Assembly: GCF_009363435.1 (NCBI RefSeq)
Contig: NZ_CP045354.1
Coordinates: 2,446,501 to 2,510,500 of the forward strand
DNA length: 64,000 nucleotides
Source: Labrenzia sp. THAF82
Lineage (GTDB): Bacteria; Pseudomonadota; Alphaproteobacteria; Rhizobiales; Stappiaceae
Reading direction: 5' to 3'
Shown here: positions 1 to 8,595 of the stretch, one piece after another
Layout of the letters: every line of letters starts with the position of its first letter
Numbering within the stretch: the first letter of the stretch is position 1
Position numbers and translations under genes: made by a program
Notes under the pieces: generated by a model
The model's input: the letters and a program-made list of their open reading frames with translations, nothing else
Database searches by the model: none
Told to the model about the DNA's origin: nothing

Positions 1-455
1 CCATGTGCTGCAAGCTTGCGCAGCTGGGCAAAAAGACTGGCGTTTTCGGCATCACCCAGATTGCTGCCGGCGACGACAAGAAGCAGGTCCACCTGATTTG
101 TCAGAATCCCAAGCGGCTCGGTTTCAAAGTAAGCGCCGCAAGTTGCGCGCGCCTTGCCGGCATTGTGCGAATAGTAGGTAACGCTGAAAAGATCTGAGCC
201 ACTAAGAAGATTAGCCGCCCTAAGAGGTTCGGTCGCCGAGGCGACGGACATCAACGCATAACCATCGACGAGCAGAAACCCGATCTTTCGATGCTGCTTT
301 TCAGTTTTTGCATCGAACCCGTCCTTGGTGGACCTTTCTTGGGGGCTCTTTGTCAGCGAACAGCTTTCTCGCAAGGACACCCGCGTCTGGGCACCATCAC
401 CTTCTCTCAATTCGATTTCGTGGCTTTGGATCGGATTCAGAAAGGCTTCATTCAT
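1..455 (-). CDS. GlxA-family transcriptional regulator, N-terminal part (truncated by window edge)
   Basis: About 151 residues are visible before the gene runs off the left edge. From about residue 60 the protein reads KIGFLLVDGYALMSVASATE, then EPLRAANLLSG, then a VDLLLVVAGSN stretch. This is the DJ-1/PfpI-like domain of GlxA-type AraC regulators (the GbdR/CdhR/ArgR-like group that senses betaine, carnitine or arginine-type compounds). The AraC DNA-binding domain would lie outside the window. The only in-frame ATG gives an unusual charged N-terminal extension of about 55 residues; family members normally begin a few residues before KIGF. A later GTG (VSLRES) could be the real start. A stop codon lies in frame further upstream, so the reading frame is closed. 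The neighbouring betaine-type operon suggests a related role, which is inference. Confidence 0.8.
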   Translation of the reverse strand, partial: MNEAFLNPIQSHEIELREGDGAQTRVSLRESCSLTKSPQERSTKDGFDAKTEKQHRKIGFLLVDGYALMSVASATEPLRAANLLSGSDLFSVTYYSHNAGKARATCGAYFETEPLGILTNQVDLLLVVAGSNLGDAENASLFAQLRKLAAH

Positions 456-632
456 CTCATGACACCAGTCGTTCTTTGCGCGGAGCGGTTCTTTCCGCTG
501 ACAGAGCCAAATGGGTCCAGCTTGTGCCAGGCGGCTCGCTATTCTCTTTCGTCATCTTACGCGTTCTAACAACCGACTGGGCGCATTTCTGCGGTTTCAA
601 CGACATCGGACTTTCAACACGAAGACCTGCTT

Positions 633-657
633 GTGAAATTTTCTCCAATAATTTCAC
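633..657. promoter_or_regulatory. Inverted repeat upstream of the GlxA-type regulator
   Basis: GTGAAATT at 633-640 is repeated inverted as AATTTCAC at 650-657 across a 9-base spacer, next to a TCACGTGA palindrome at 654-661. It lies in the 344-base gap between the GlxA-type start and the LacI gene end, and could be an operator for the former. The rest of the gap holds an A/T-stemmed hairpin at 668-688 (AAAAATC/GATTTTT). That hairpin may terminate the leftward LacI transcript. No gene is seen in the gap. Confidence 0.35.
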
Positions 658-799
658 GTGATGAGATGAAAAAATCAACCGATTTTTCATTTCGCATTTG
701 ATTGCTCTCAGCAATTTGATCTCGTTTGTGCCTGAAACGGTCGATTTTCTGACCATGGCACAGATGCAAACATGCGCATAGAACCACAATCCGCCATGG

Positions 800-1813
800 C
801 TAGATTCCAGTTCTGGCGCGGGTGGATTCCCGGATCACCAGATCAGTCTCGAAAAGCCGTTCGGACGGCCTTTTTCCGTGTTCGATCCATTCTGAAATAG
901 CAGTTGCGGTCGCATGGCCCATACGGACGACAGGAAGATGAACCGTCGTGAGGGCAGGGAACGTGTGCGCAGATCCGGGCAGATCGTCGATCCCGATGAC
1001 CGAGATATCGTCCGGAACGGCAACTTCGTGACGCTTCAGTTCATACAGAACGCCGGTCGCAAGCACATCTGAGAGACACAGGATCGCCGTCGGCCCGTCG
1101 TCACGGGAAAGGATCTTGTTTGTCGCTGCGCAGCCATCCTCAATGGACAGGTCCGCCTCGAAGAAGCTCAGGCGCGCGGTGTCGTGTCCTTCAAGACCTT
1201 TGAGACGTGCAAGTGTGCGGTCGTTGCTGTTGAGAGAACCGTGAACGACCGCGATTGCCGAGTGGCCGAGCGACAGAAGATATTCAAGGGCGATCCGGCC
1301 GGCACCGGCATTGTCATAGCCAATTGTGGGAAGAAGGAAGTCCGGATCGAAATAGGATGTCGCCACAGCCGGCAACTGGCAGCGTTCGATAAGTTCAAAC
1401 AGTTCGGGTTCATGCGTGATGCCCGAGACAATCAGTCCTTCCGCGCCGATGTCCACCAGCGTTTGAGCCTTTTGCGCCTCAACGGAGGCATCGCCGTTGG
1501 TCGTGGCGACAACAAGCGACAGACGATATTCGGATAGTTTCTGTTCCAGGGCCGCCAGATATCGCGCGAAGATCGCATGGTCCAGGGTCGGGACCAATGC
1601 GCCGACAACCCGAGAGCGGCCCGAGTTGATGGCGCGTGCAGCTGCACTCGGGACAAATCTGAGTTCGGCGATTGCTGCATTGACCACCGCCTTGGTGTTT
1701 TCAGCAACACTGTCCGGAGTATTCAGGACACGGGAAACAGTCGCGACAGAAACATTTGCCAGTTTGGCAACGTCCCTGAGATTGGCGCGTTTGCGGTATT
1801 TGGGATTGTCCAT
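800..1813 (-). CDS. LacI-family transcriptional regulator
   Basis: The protein has 337 residues, the usual LacI-family length. Residues 12-31 are a canonical LacI helix-turn-helix (LRDVAKLANVSVATVSRVLN) and are followed by a hinge helix (SAAARAINSG). The remainder is a periplasmic-binding-protein-like effector domain. It includes VVGALVPTLDHAIFARYLA near the start and ISVIGIDDLPGSAHTFPALT near residue 275. It is transcribed away from the DUF1989-GcvT/ABC operon. The 18-bp palindrome between them is the obvious operator, so it probably represses that operon and perhaps itself. LacI regulators usually sense sugars, so its placement over a betaine-type transporter is unusual. The effector cannot be read from the sequence. 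Confidence 0.95.
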   Translation of the reverse strand: MDNPKYRKRANLRDVAKLANVSVATVSRVLNTPDSVAENTKAVVNAAIAELRFVPSAAARAINSGRSRVVGALVPTLDHAIFARYLAALEQKLSEYRLSLVVATTNGDASVEAQKAQTLVDIGAEGLIVSGITHEPELFELIERCQLPAVATSYFDPDFLLPTIGYDNAGAGRIALEYLLSLGHSAIAVVHGSLNSNDRTLARLKGLEGHDTARLSFFEADLSIEDGCAATNKILSRDDGPTAILCLSDVLATGVLYELKRHEVAVPDDISVIGIDDLPGSAHTFPALTTVHLPVVRMGHATATAISEWIEHGKRPSERLFETDLVIRESTRARTGI

Positions 1814-1858
1814 GCGCCTCCAAAACTGCCCGAATTGAAATTCTGCAACAAGAGAGAC

Positions 1859-1904
1859 TTGACATATGTAACGGGTCTTAACAAGCTATGTAACTAGTTA
1901 CATA
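1859..1904 (+). promoter_or_regulatory. Promoter and LacI-type operator of the DUF1989-GcvT/ABC operon
   Basis: A consensus -35 TTGACA lies at 1859-1864. A perfect 18-bp palindrome, TATGTAACTAGTTACATA, lies at 1887-1904. Its left half (TATGTAAC) occurs again at 1865-1872, exactly 22 bp upstream, about two helical turns. LacI-family operators are even palindromes of this type, although the centre is more often CG than TA. The repeat covers the expected -10 region, so bound repressor would block the promoter. The -10 hexamer is not clear. Confidence 0.75.
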
Positions 1905-1921
1905 TGGCGGAAATGCTCAAT

Positions 1922-4249
1922 ATGCGCAGCCAGGCAGTACTTTACGCGTTCAACAACGTCGGTCATGAAACGCCGGGGAGAAAGTTTCCCGGCTTCAGGA
2001 AACCGACGCAGATCAGAACTTATGCGCTGTCTCCACGCGAGGCCGTGCATTTGAAGATGCTTCCCGGTGATCTCCTGTCCGTTGATGGTATTGCTGGTGT
2101 CGGTGAACTTCAGATTGTCGCCTTTTCAGACGGCGGCGGCGAGGCGCTTCCTGCACTTGGGCTCGCTGCTACCTCAGAGCTCGATACTCAAAGTTTTGAC
2201 AGCGCTGAATTTTGCGGCTGGGTCGCATCAAAAGGGGGTGGAGAGCGACTTTCCTTTGGTGCCCATCTGCTAAAGGCATCTGTTGAGCCAATAGTCTTGA
2301 AAGCGGAAAAGACTGCAGACGTCTGGTTGGTGAGACCTGCAAACACAAATGACCTGATCAATGGCACGGCCGGTGGAGTCTTGTCTGTCAGCCACGCGCC
2401 TGCGGCTCCATCAGGGCGACCGTTGCCCCTTCCACTTGGCGACATGCGAGAGGAATTCACTGTTCAAAGGGGAACGGGTGTTGCCTATGAACTGCGAGAA
2501 GGCGAGATCGTTCAGATCATCGACATAGAAGGGCAGCAGTGCTCGGATTTTATGGCGTTCCGCTCCGATGGGCTTCAAAGCGGTCAGGAGTGGATGATCG
2601 ACAGCACCGCGACACGCTCGATGGTGAGGCGCTCCTATCCTGAGCCGGGACTATTTGATAAATTCTACGATCGTGAAATGCGCCCCATGCTGAATGTGGT
2701 TCAGGACACGTGTGGGCGTCACGATACATTTGGTCTTGCCTGCACAGCGCGCGGCTACGAGGAGCGTGGCTTTCCAGGACACGTGAACTGCTCGGACAAT
2801 ATGTCAAATGCGCTTGCGCGGTATGGGGTTGGTCGCAGGTCAGCATGGCCAGCCATCAATTTCTTCTGGAACACCTGGGTCGACCCGCACCATCACACCA
2901 TCCAGACGGAAGAGTCGCATTCGCGGCCTGGCGACTATGTCGCCATGAAGGCGATGGCCGACATGGTCTGCGTGTCTACTGCCTGTCCGGATGACATTGA
3001 CCCTATCAACGGGTGGAACCCAACTGACATTCACGTGCGTATTTATCGGCCCGATCAACCGGTCCGTAGGGCTGTGGCCTATCGCGAAAAGGAAGATGCT
3101 CCGATGACAATCAGTCAGAACTCCGCGTTCCATGAGCGGTTGACGAGTCTGACGCAGCAATTTGCACCTGCAAGAAATCTCTGGGCTCCTGTCAGTTTTC
3201 CCTCCCATGGCACACTCGGCGAATACTGGGCCTGCCGGGAAGCGGTCACCGTTCAGGACATGAGCGGTTTGCGCAAGTACGACATCATCGGACCGGATGC
3301 TGCAAAGCTGATGCAGCTTGCCACCACGCGCAATGTTGAGAAACTCGCGGTTTGGCGGGCCTATTACACCTTGATGTGTGATGGCAGCGGAACCGTTATC
3401 GATGACGGAACACTGCTGCGTCTCGGCCCGGAACTGTTCCGCTGGTGCTGTGGATCGGAGGAAAGTGCCCGCACTCTTGAAGCGTTGGCGCGGGAGAGGG
3501 AACTGCATGTGCGCATTCAGGACAATCGCGACGCCTTGCCCAATCTTGCACTGCAAGGCCCAAAGTCACGCGATTTGTTGCAAAAGATCGTATTCACACA
3601 ACCGCATGTGCCTTCGCTGGACCAAATGAAATGGTTCGGTCTCACCGTTGCCCGGTTGAACGACCGTGAAGGTGCGCCGTTCCTGCTGTCACGCACTGGA
3701 TACACCGGCGAACTGGGTTACGAAATCTTCTGTGCCAAGTCCGATGCGATTGCAATCTGGGACGCGGTCATGGCTGCCGGTGAAGAGTTCGGCGTAACTC
3801 CGATGGGAACCGCAGCGCTCGAGATTATTCGGATCGAAGCCGGGCTTGCAGCCCGCAATGCCGAGTTTGCACCGGGTGTCGATGCCTATGAAGCCGGCTT
3901 GGGCTTTGCGGTGGACCTCAAGAAAGAAGACTTCTCCGGCAAAGACGCACTTGAAAGAAATGCCCGTGAACCACGCCGGGTGCTGAAGGGTCTCCTGATC
4001 GACAGCGACGACGTGCCGGCACACGGAGCTCCTGTTTATGCCGGCGAGCGGCAGGTCGGTGTTGTGACTTCAGCCACGCGATCACCCTCGCTGGAGCGAG
4101 CGATCGCGATGGCTCGGATTGCTGTTGAACACGCAGAAACCGGAACAAACCTTGAAATCGGGCAGCTTGACGGACGCATGAAACGTCTCGGCGCTGCGGT
4201 TTCCGACATCCCCTTCATAGACCCGCAACGAAAGCGGGCACGCGCCTGA
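1922..4249 (+). CDS. DUF1989-GcvT fusion protein (aminomethyltransferase-like)
   Basis: Two families are fused. Residues about 175-370 form a DUF1989 (urea-carboxylase-associated) domain with probable metal ligands in QQCSDFM (C207), DTCGRHD (C264, H267) and VNCSDN (C290). Residues from about 395 to the end form a GcvT-like folate-dependent aminomethyltransferase with its C-terminal barrel (SRTGYTGELGYEIF, GTAALEIIRIEAG, and a final VTSATRSPSLERAIAMARI stretch). The first 170 residues are less recognisable. Some DUF1989 proteins are deiminase subunits in guanidine degradation; GcvT domains move one-carbon units to tetrahydrofolate. Together with the following betaine-type importer this suggests demethylation or deamination of an imported methylated amine (inference). 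In-frame ATGs at 1904 and 1913 also exist. I chose 1922 because 1904 lies inside the operator, and GGCGGA at 1907-1912 is a plausible ribosome site for 1922. Confidence 0.85.
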   Translation: MRSQAVLYAFNNVGHETPGRKFPGFRKPTQIRTYALSPREAVHLKMLPGDLLSVDGIAGVGELQIVAFSDGGGEALPALGLAATSELDTQSFDSAEFCGWVASKGGGERLSFGAHLLKASVEPIVLKAEKTADVWLVRPANTNDLINGTAGGVLSVSHAPAAPSGRPLPLPLGDMREEFTVQRGTGVAYELREGEIVQIIDIEGQQCSDFMAFRSDGLQSGQEWMIDSTATRSMVRRSYPEPGLFDKFYDREMRPMLNVVQDTCGRHDTFGLACTARGYEERGFPGHVNCSDNMSNALARYGVGRRSAWPAINFFWNTWVDPHHHTIQTEESHSRPGDYVAMKAMADMVCVSTACPDDIDPINGWNPTDIHVRIYRPDQPVRRAVAYREKEDAPMTISQNSAFHERLTSLTQQFAPARNLWAPVSFPSHGTLGEYWACREAVTVQDMSGLRKYDIIGPDAAKLMQLATTRNVEKLAVWRAYYTLMCDGSGTVIDDGTLLRLGPELFRWCCGSEESARTLEALARERELHVRIQDNRDALPNLALQGPKSRDLLQKIVFTQPHVPSLDQMKWFGLTVARLNDREGAPFLLSRTGYTGELGYEIFCAKSDAIAIWDAVMAAGEEFGVTPMGTAALEIIRIEAGLAARNAEFAPGVDAYEAGLGFAVDLKKEDFSGKDALERNAREPRRVLKGLLIDSDDVPAHGAPVYAGERQVGVVTSATRSPSLERAIAMARIAVEHAETGTNLEIGQLDGRMKRLGAAVSDIPFIDPQRKRARA

Positions 4250-4282
4250 GAGCGTACACAAAACCTACCAGAGGAACGAAAA

Positions 4283-5254
4283 ATGAAATACGGAACGAAA
4301 TCTTTATTAGCGGCCACACTGATCATGGGTCTCGGCACGTCCGGTGCCTTTTCACAAGACAAAGTCATGGTGGGTGAACCCAGCTGGCCTGGGGCCAAAA
4401 TCATGGCCAACCTGATCGGCCAGGTCATCGAAAAACGGCTTGGTGGTGAGGTCGGTTATGCACCGGGCGCCAATGCGGTTATTTTTGCTGCGATGGATGG
4501 CGGTCGTGGTGATATCGACGTTCACCCCGACGTCTGGTTGCCGAACCAGTCTTCGTTTACAGACGAATATGTCGACCAGAAGGGCACAGTTGCTCTGTCT
4601 GCCGGCAGCTATTCCGGCAAAACCGGGTTCTGCACACCGACCTACATGGCGGAAGAGCACAACATCAAATCCGTGTTTGATCTTGCCACACCTGACGCAC
4701 AGGGATTGTTTGACGGTGACGGCGACGGAACCGGCGAAATCTGGGTGGGTGCTTCCGGTTGGGCGTCGACCAACGTGCACAAGGTCAAGGTGCGGGACTA
4801 TGGCATTGAGACATTCCTCGCGCCGACAACCGAAGACGAAACTGTCTTTTATGCTCGCCTGAAAGACGCCGTCGATCAGAAGAAAGGTGTCGTCTTCTAT
4901 TGCTACAAACCACATTATGTGCACGCACTTTATGACGTCACCATGCTTGAAGAACCTGAGCATGATCCGGAGCAGTTCACGATCATTCAGCCCGACCAGG
5001 ATGCCGACTGGTACAACAAGTCGAAGATCACGACCGGCGATCTCGTCAAGACCGTCAAGGTTGCCTATTCAAAGTCCCTCGAGGACAGAAACCCGGCGGC
5101 GGCACAGTTCCTTGCCAATATCAGCATGGATGCGGATCACCTGTCGCAACTGACCTATGAAGTCGTGGTCAAGGGTGGTGAGATCGATGATGTCGTTGCA
5201 GCCTGGATCGATGGGAATGGTGAAGTTGTCGATGGCTGGCTCGGCCTGAACTAA
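4283..5254 (+). CDS. Glycine-betaine-type ABC transporter substrate-binding protein (ProX/OpuAC family)
   Basis: A 323-residue exported protein with a typical Sec signal peptide of about 25 residues (cleavage near GAFSQD). It is followed by VGEPSWPGAKIMANLIGQV, the start of the OpuAC type-2 periplasmic binding fold. Trp residues that could form the aromatic cage for a quaternary ammonium ligand are present (for example SWPG, PDVWLPNQ and GWASTNVHK). It lies 33 bases after the fusion enzyme and before the ATPase and permease. The ligand is probably a betaine or a similar methylated amine. The catabolic enzyme and LacI control suggest uptake for nutrition rather than osmoprotection, which is inference. 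Confidence 0.93.
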   Translation: MKYGTKSLLAATLIMGLGTSGAFSQDKVMVGEPSWPGAKIMANLIGQVIEKRLGGEVGYAPGANAVIFAAMDGGRGDIDVHPDVWLPNQSSFTDEYVDQKGTVALSAGSYSGKTGFCTPTYMAEEHNIKSVFDLATPDAQGLFDGDGDGTGEIWVGASGWASTNVHKVKVRDYGIETFLAPTTEDETVFYARLKDAVDQKKGVVFYCYKPHYVHALYDVTMLEEPEHDPEQFTIIQPDQDADWYNKSKITTGDLVKTVKVAYSKSLEDRNPAAAQFLANISMDADHLSQLTYEVVVKGGEIDDVVAAWIDGNGEVVDGWLGLN

Positions 5255-5270
5255 CACTCTCCCAGGTCAC

Positions 5271-5296
5271 GCCCCGGTGCCGCTTCGCGCCGGGGC
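5271..5296 (+). terminator. Strong intercistronic hairpin between binding protein and ATPase genes
   Basis: GCCCCGGTGC (5271-5280) pairs with GCGCCGGGGC (5287-5296) as a 10-bp stem with one G-U pair and a 6-base loop. It is not followed directly by a T-run, so it is more likely an mRNA-stabilising or partial-termination element than a full terminator. Such hairpins are common after binding-protein genes and keep that mRNA more abundant than the membrane-component mRNA. A second small A/T palindrome (CCTTTTTGGAAAAAGG) follows and overlaps the ribosome site of the next gene. Confidence 0.6.
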
Positions 5297-5327
5297 TGCG
5301 CCTCCTTTTTGGAAAAAGGAGACAGGT

Positions 5328-6377
5328 GTGTCTGACGATATCGCAATCGATGCAAGGTCTGTGTGGAAAGTGTTTGGGGGTCGGGCAGAGGAAGCTCTGC
5401 GCGCCATTCATGCCGAGGGCCTTTCCAAAGCTGAAGTTCTTGAAAAGTATGACTGTGTGGTCGGTGTCGCTGATGCGACCTTCCAGATTAACCGGGGTGA
5501 ACTCTTTTGTATCATGGGGTTGTCCGGATCCGGCAAGTCGACCTTGGTGCGCCACGTCAATCGTCTGCTGGAACCCACTGCCGGTCACATCCTGGTCAAC
5601 GGCCAGGACGTTGTTGAGATGAACCCTGTTGAACTTCGCCGGTTGCGAAATCACAGGGTCGCCATGGTGTTTCAGAATTTCGGGCTGATGCCCCACCGAA
5701 CCGTGCGTGACAATGTTGCCATGCCTCTGGAAATTCGTGGCACCGGCAAAGCGCGGCGCTGGGAAGAGGCTGACAGGGTTCTGGACCTGGTCGATTTGAG
5801 CGGCTGGGAGGACAAGTACGCGCATGAATTATCGGGTGGCATGCAGCAGCGTGTCGGGCTGGCACGTGCCATTGCCTCCGATCCTGACATTCTCTTGATG
5901 GATGAGCCCTTTTCAGCGCTTGATCCTCTCATTCGCAAGCAATTGCAGGATCAGTTCATGGAGCTGAGTGCGAAGCTGAACAAAACGACCATGTTCATCA
6001 CCCACGACCTTGATGAGGCCATTCGCATTGGCAACAGGATTGCCATCATGAAGGACGGTCAGATTGTCCAGATAGGCACTCCGGAAGATATCATTCTCAA
6101 TCCGGCTGACGACTACGTCGCTGACTTTGTTGCCGGCATCTCCAAACTCAACATGATTTTTGCCCACGCGGTCATGAAACCAGTCGCCGAGTTCGAGGCC
6201 CAAAACGGTCCGATACCGGAGGGTGCCGGTACGGCGCATCCGGACATGGACCTGAACGACCTGATTTCGATCTGCACCGAAGGAGCCGGAGTGGTCCGGG
6301 TCAAGGAAAACGGACAGGATCTTGGGGTCATCGACCAGACGGAGCTTCTGCGAGCAATCCAAAGCAGTCAGGCATGA
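5328..6377 (+). CDS. Glycine-betaine-type ABC transporter ATP-binding protein (ProV family)
   Basis: A 349-residue cytoplasmic ATPase. It has Walker A GLSGSGKST (64-72), the Q-loop in VFQNFGLMPHRTV, signature LSGGMQQR (168-175) and Walker B ILLMDEP (188-194), followed by FSALDPLIR. The N-terminal 45 residues (VWKVFG..., HAEGLSKAEVLEK) are typical of ProV/OpuAA. The C-terminal tail after about residue 280 is CBS-like and degenerate. The best start is GTG 5328, preceded by AAGGAGA; the open frame extends further upstream into the hairpin. It energises the ProX/ProW-type proteins encoded on either side. Confidence 0.93.
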   Translation: MSDDIAIDARSVWKVFGGRAEEALRAIHAEGLSKAEVLEKYDCVVGVADATFQINRGELFCIMGLSGSGKSTLVRHVNRLLEPTAGHILVNGQDVVEMNPVELRRLRNHRVAMVFQNFGLMPHRTVRDNVAMPLEIRGTGKARRWEEADRVLDLVDLSGWEDKYAHELSGGMQQRVGLARAIASDPDILLMDEPFSALDPLIRKQLQDQFMELSAKLNKTTMFITHDLDEAIRIGNRIAIMKDGQIVQIGTPEDIILNPADDYVADFVAGISKLNMIFAHAVMKPVAEFEAQNGPIPEGAGTAHPDMDLNDLISICTEGAGVVRVKENGQDLGVIDQTELLRAIQSSQA

Positions 6378-6387
6378 GGGGCATATC

Positions 6388-7908
6388 ATGAGCGTTGTCG
6401 ATGAAAATGATATCAAGCCTGAAACCGCTGACAGGCTGAACACGTTGATTGCCACATTCGTTGGCACCGGGCAGGACTATTACCAGCGTACCTTTGCCGT
6501 AATGATGAAGGCGCCGGGTTATTGTTTCACCTTGAATTTTGCAGCCGGATTGCTGGGTCCTATCTGGTTCGGAGCTCGCGGCCTTTGGTCGTGGTTCCTG
6601 GGTTTTTTGGTTCTGGAGACCTTTGCATACATTCAAATCGGTCTCGGTCTGTTCGGGGATCTGGGTGGGTCGCTTAGAGAGCGGGCTGCACAGATTGCGC
6701 AGACGCTGGAGTTGCGGCAGCAGCAAATTGCGGCCGCTGAAAAGTCAGGGGCTTCTTCACTTGAGAGCCTCAAACGAGCCGCCAGTTCTCTGGAGACGGC
6801 TTTAGCGGACGCGCAGGCGGCAGCAGCTGCCGCCGACTCCAGCGGGTTGGTTTATCTTGCTTTCGGTCTCCTTGTACTGATCGGGATCAAGTTCCTGAGC
6901 GCGTCTCTGGCAAACTGGACGCTGGAAGAGCAATTCACGCGGTGGCGGTCGGATCAGAGCGTTGCGAGCGGCTGGTCTGCACAGAGGCTTGCGGTTGCCA
7001 CTGGACTGACCATTGCCGTCGTCGTGTTGTCGGTGATCAGGTTTGCACAGCCGGACGCCATCGCAGCCCTTGCCACTTTCCCGACAGATCGCAATTGGCG
7101 ATTGGGTGTTGGTGATGGTGTGCAGGCGGTGTTTGATTGGACCAAAACCGTTGGAAGGGGCTTTTTCGACAGTTTGACCTTTGGCATGCGCACGCTGCTC
7201 GACGGTATTGAGGTCGTTCTTGTCGGTACGCCTTGGCCGGTTGTTGCCTTGGTCATCATCATGCTGGCGTATCTGTCGGCGGGGCCACGGGTCGCAATCT
7301 TTACGGGTGCTGCCCTTGCCTATCTCGGGCTGCTCGATTTCTGGGAAAAGGCAATGACCACGATCGCGCTTCTCGGCGCGGCAGCCCTGATATCGATCAG
7401 TCTTGGCATTCCGCTCGGCATCTATTGTGCCCGCAGGCCCAGAGTTTTCGGTGTCATACGCCCGATCCTGGATTTCATGCAGTCCATGCCGTCCTTTGTA
7501 TATCTGATCCCGGTCGTGGCCTTTATCGGCTCAGGCAAGCCGGCAGGTGTTGTTGCCACGATGATCTTCGGGAGCCCGCCTGTTATCCGGTTTACGGTTC
7601 TCGGGCTTCAGCAGGTGCCTGAAACAGTGCGTGAAGCTGCACTCGCTTTTGGTGCGACCCCGCGCTACCTGCTCTGGCGTGTTGACCTGCCGCTGGCGCG
7701 CAGAACGATCATGGCAGGTGTGAATCAGACAATCCTCCTCTCGCTTGCAATGGTCGTCGTGGCATCGCTGATCGGTGCCAAAGGCCTTGGCGAGGATGTC
7801 CTGGAAGCTCTGCAATATGCAGCCGCAGGGCAGGGTATCCTCGCCGGGCTTGCGATCCTGTTCTGCGCGCTCATCCTCGACCGTATCGTGGTTGGCGGGC
7901 GGCACTAG
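6388..7908 (+). CDS. Glycine-betaine-type ABC transporter permease with long N-terminal extension (ProW family)
   Basis: The C-terminal part (about 320-500) is a classic MetI/ProW permease with SMPSFVYLIPVVAFIG and the ATPase-contact EAA loop REAALAFGATPRYLLWRVDLP. At 506 residues it is longer than ProW/OpuAB proteins of about 280-350. The extra N-terminal region has two or three hydrophobic segments and an Ala/Gln/Glu-rich probable coiled coil (QTLELRQQQIAAAEK through ALADAQAAAAAADSS, about residues 105-150). The start ATG follows GAGGGG and lies 10 bases after the ATPase stop. It is the last gene of the operon, and the terminator follows 35 bases later. The function of the extension is unknown. 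Confidence 0.9.
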   Translation: MSVVDENDIKPETADRLNTLIATFVGTGQDYYQRTFAVMMKAPGYCFTLNFAAGLLGPIWFGARGLWSWFLGFLVLETFAYIQIGLGLFGDLGGSLRERAAQIAQTLELRQQQIAAAEKSGASSLESLKRAASSLETALADAQAAAAAADSSGLVYLAFGLLVLIGIKFLSASLANWTLEEQFTRWRSDQSVASGWSAQRLAVATGLTIAVVVLSVIRFAQPDAIAALATFPTDRNWRLGVGDGVQAVFDWTKTVGRGFFDSLTFGMRTLLDGIEVVLVGTPWPVVALVIIMLAYLSAGPRVAIFTGAALAYLGLLDFWEKAMTTIALLGAAALISISLGIPLGIYCARRPRVFGVIRPILDFMQSMPSFVYLIPVVAFIGSGKPAGVVATMIFGSPPVIRFTVLGLQQVPETVREAALAFGATPRYLLWRVDLPLARRTIMAGVNQTILLSLAMVVVASLIGAKGLGEDVLEALQYAAAGQGILAGLAILFCALILDRIVVGGRH

Positions 7909-7943
7909 GCCAGCGCAGAAGCGCGAAAGGTCACCAACAAGAT

Positions 7944-7982
7944 TTCAGCGAGCGGGCCATCTCGCTCGCTGAACTTTTTTGA
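7944..7982 (+). terminator. Rho-independent terminator of the betaine-type ABC operon
   Basis: A perfect 11-bp inverted repeat, TTCAGCGAGCG (7944-7954) and CGCTCGCTGAA (7963-7973), with an 8-base loop is followed by C and six T residues. It lies 35 bases after the permease stop codon. Confidence 0.9.
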
Positions 7983-8595
7983 GAAGCCGACTGCCCCCAT
8001 TGATCGCTTGCTGGAAACTGTTTCCGGAAGTGTCTCTTTTCATGTCCGGGAAAGTGCCTCGGGCCGCCCTTAAAAAGAGCAAGCAGAGCAAAGAGAAAAC
8101 CTGCAGCATTCCTACCGAGCGCTGCCACCCGACCATCTCCGCGTGAGTTAGCAATTTAGACACGGGAAACCAGGACAAAGCTGGACCCCGCGCTCATCCC
8201 CCAGAAAGACGTTCCAGCTCAGCTAAAAAGTGCGATGAAAGTCGTGATGGCATCGCCGATGATTTTTTCCACCAAGCCTGAGCCTGTGCACAGTGCCAAT
8301 CGAACCGGGTACCTTGGTCCTGATCACGACGATCTGCGTGAGCGACTGCCTTTATTCATGCAAAGGTCTGTTAATGTTGATCATCGGTATTTACCACAAG
8401 GCTCATTGATACTGGTATTTCTGGCGCCCCTAGACGTATTTTGTTTATCGCATGAGGCGACGCAGATACCGTGGAAAACGATCCGCTGTCATTTGCTGCC
8501 ATATTGCAGCTTTAGCGGTCATTCAAGTTGTGCGTCCGATGCAGCGGGGTTGTTCTCTCTTGGACAAGTTAGCGTAACAGTTACCTGGTGGGCAC
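7983..8595. other. Intergenic stretch without a supported gene
   Basis: About 610 bases separate the ABC-operon terminator from the GNAT-like gene. Open frames exist on both strands, including one of 160 codons starting at 8235 that runs into the next gene. None has a convincing ribosome site, family signature or alpha-proteobacterial codon pattern. Base composition is more A/T-rich around 8340-8470. It may hold the promoter of the downstream gene; no repeat or RNA is recognised. Confidence 0.4.

Noticed and set aside
2840..3556. A 238-codon frame on the minus strand opposite the DUF1989-GcvT gene
   Set aside because: It mirrors the coding strand of a clear gene, has no family signature and no ribosome site.
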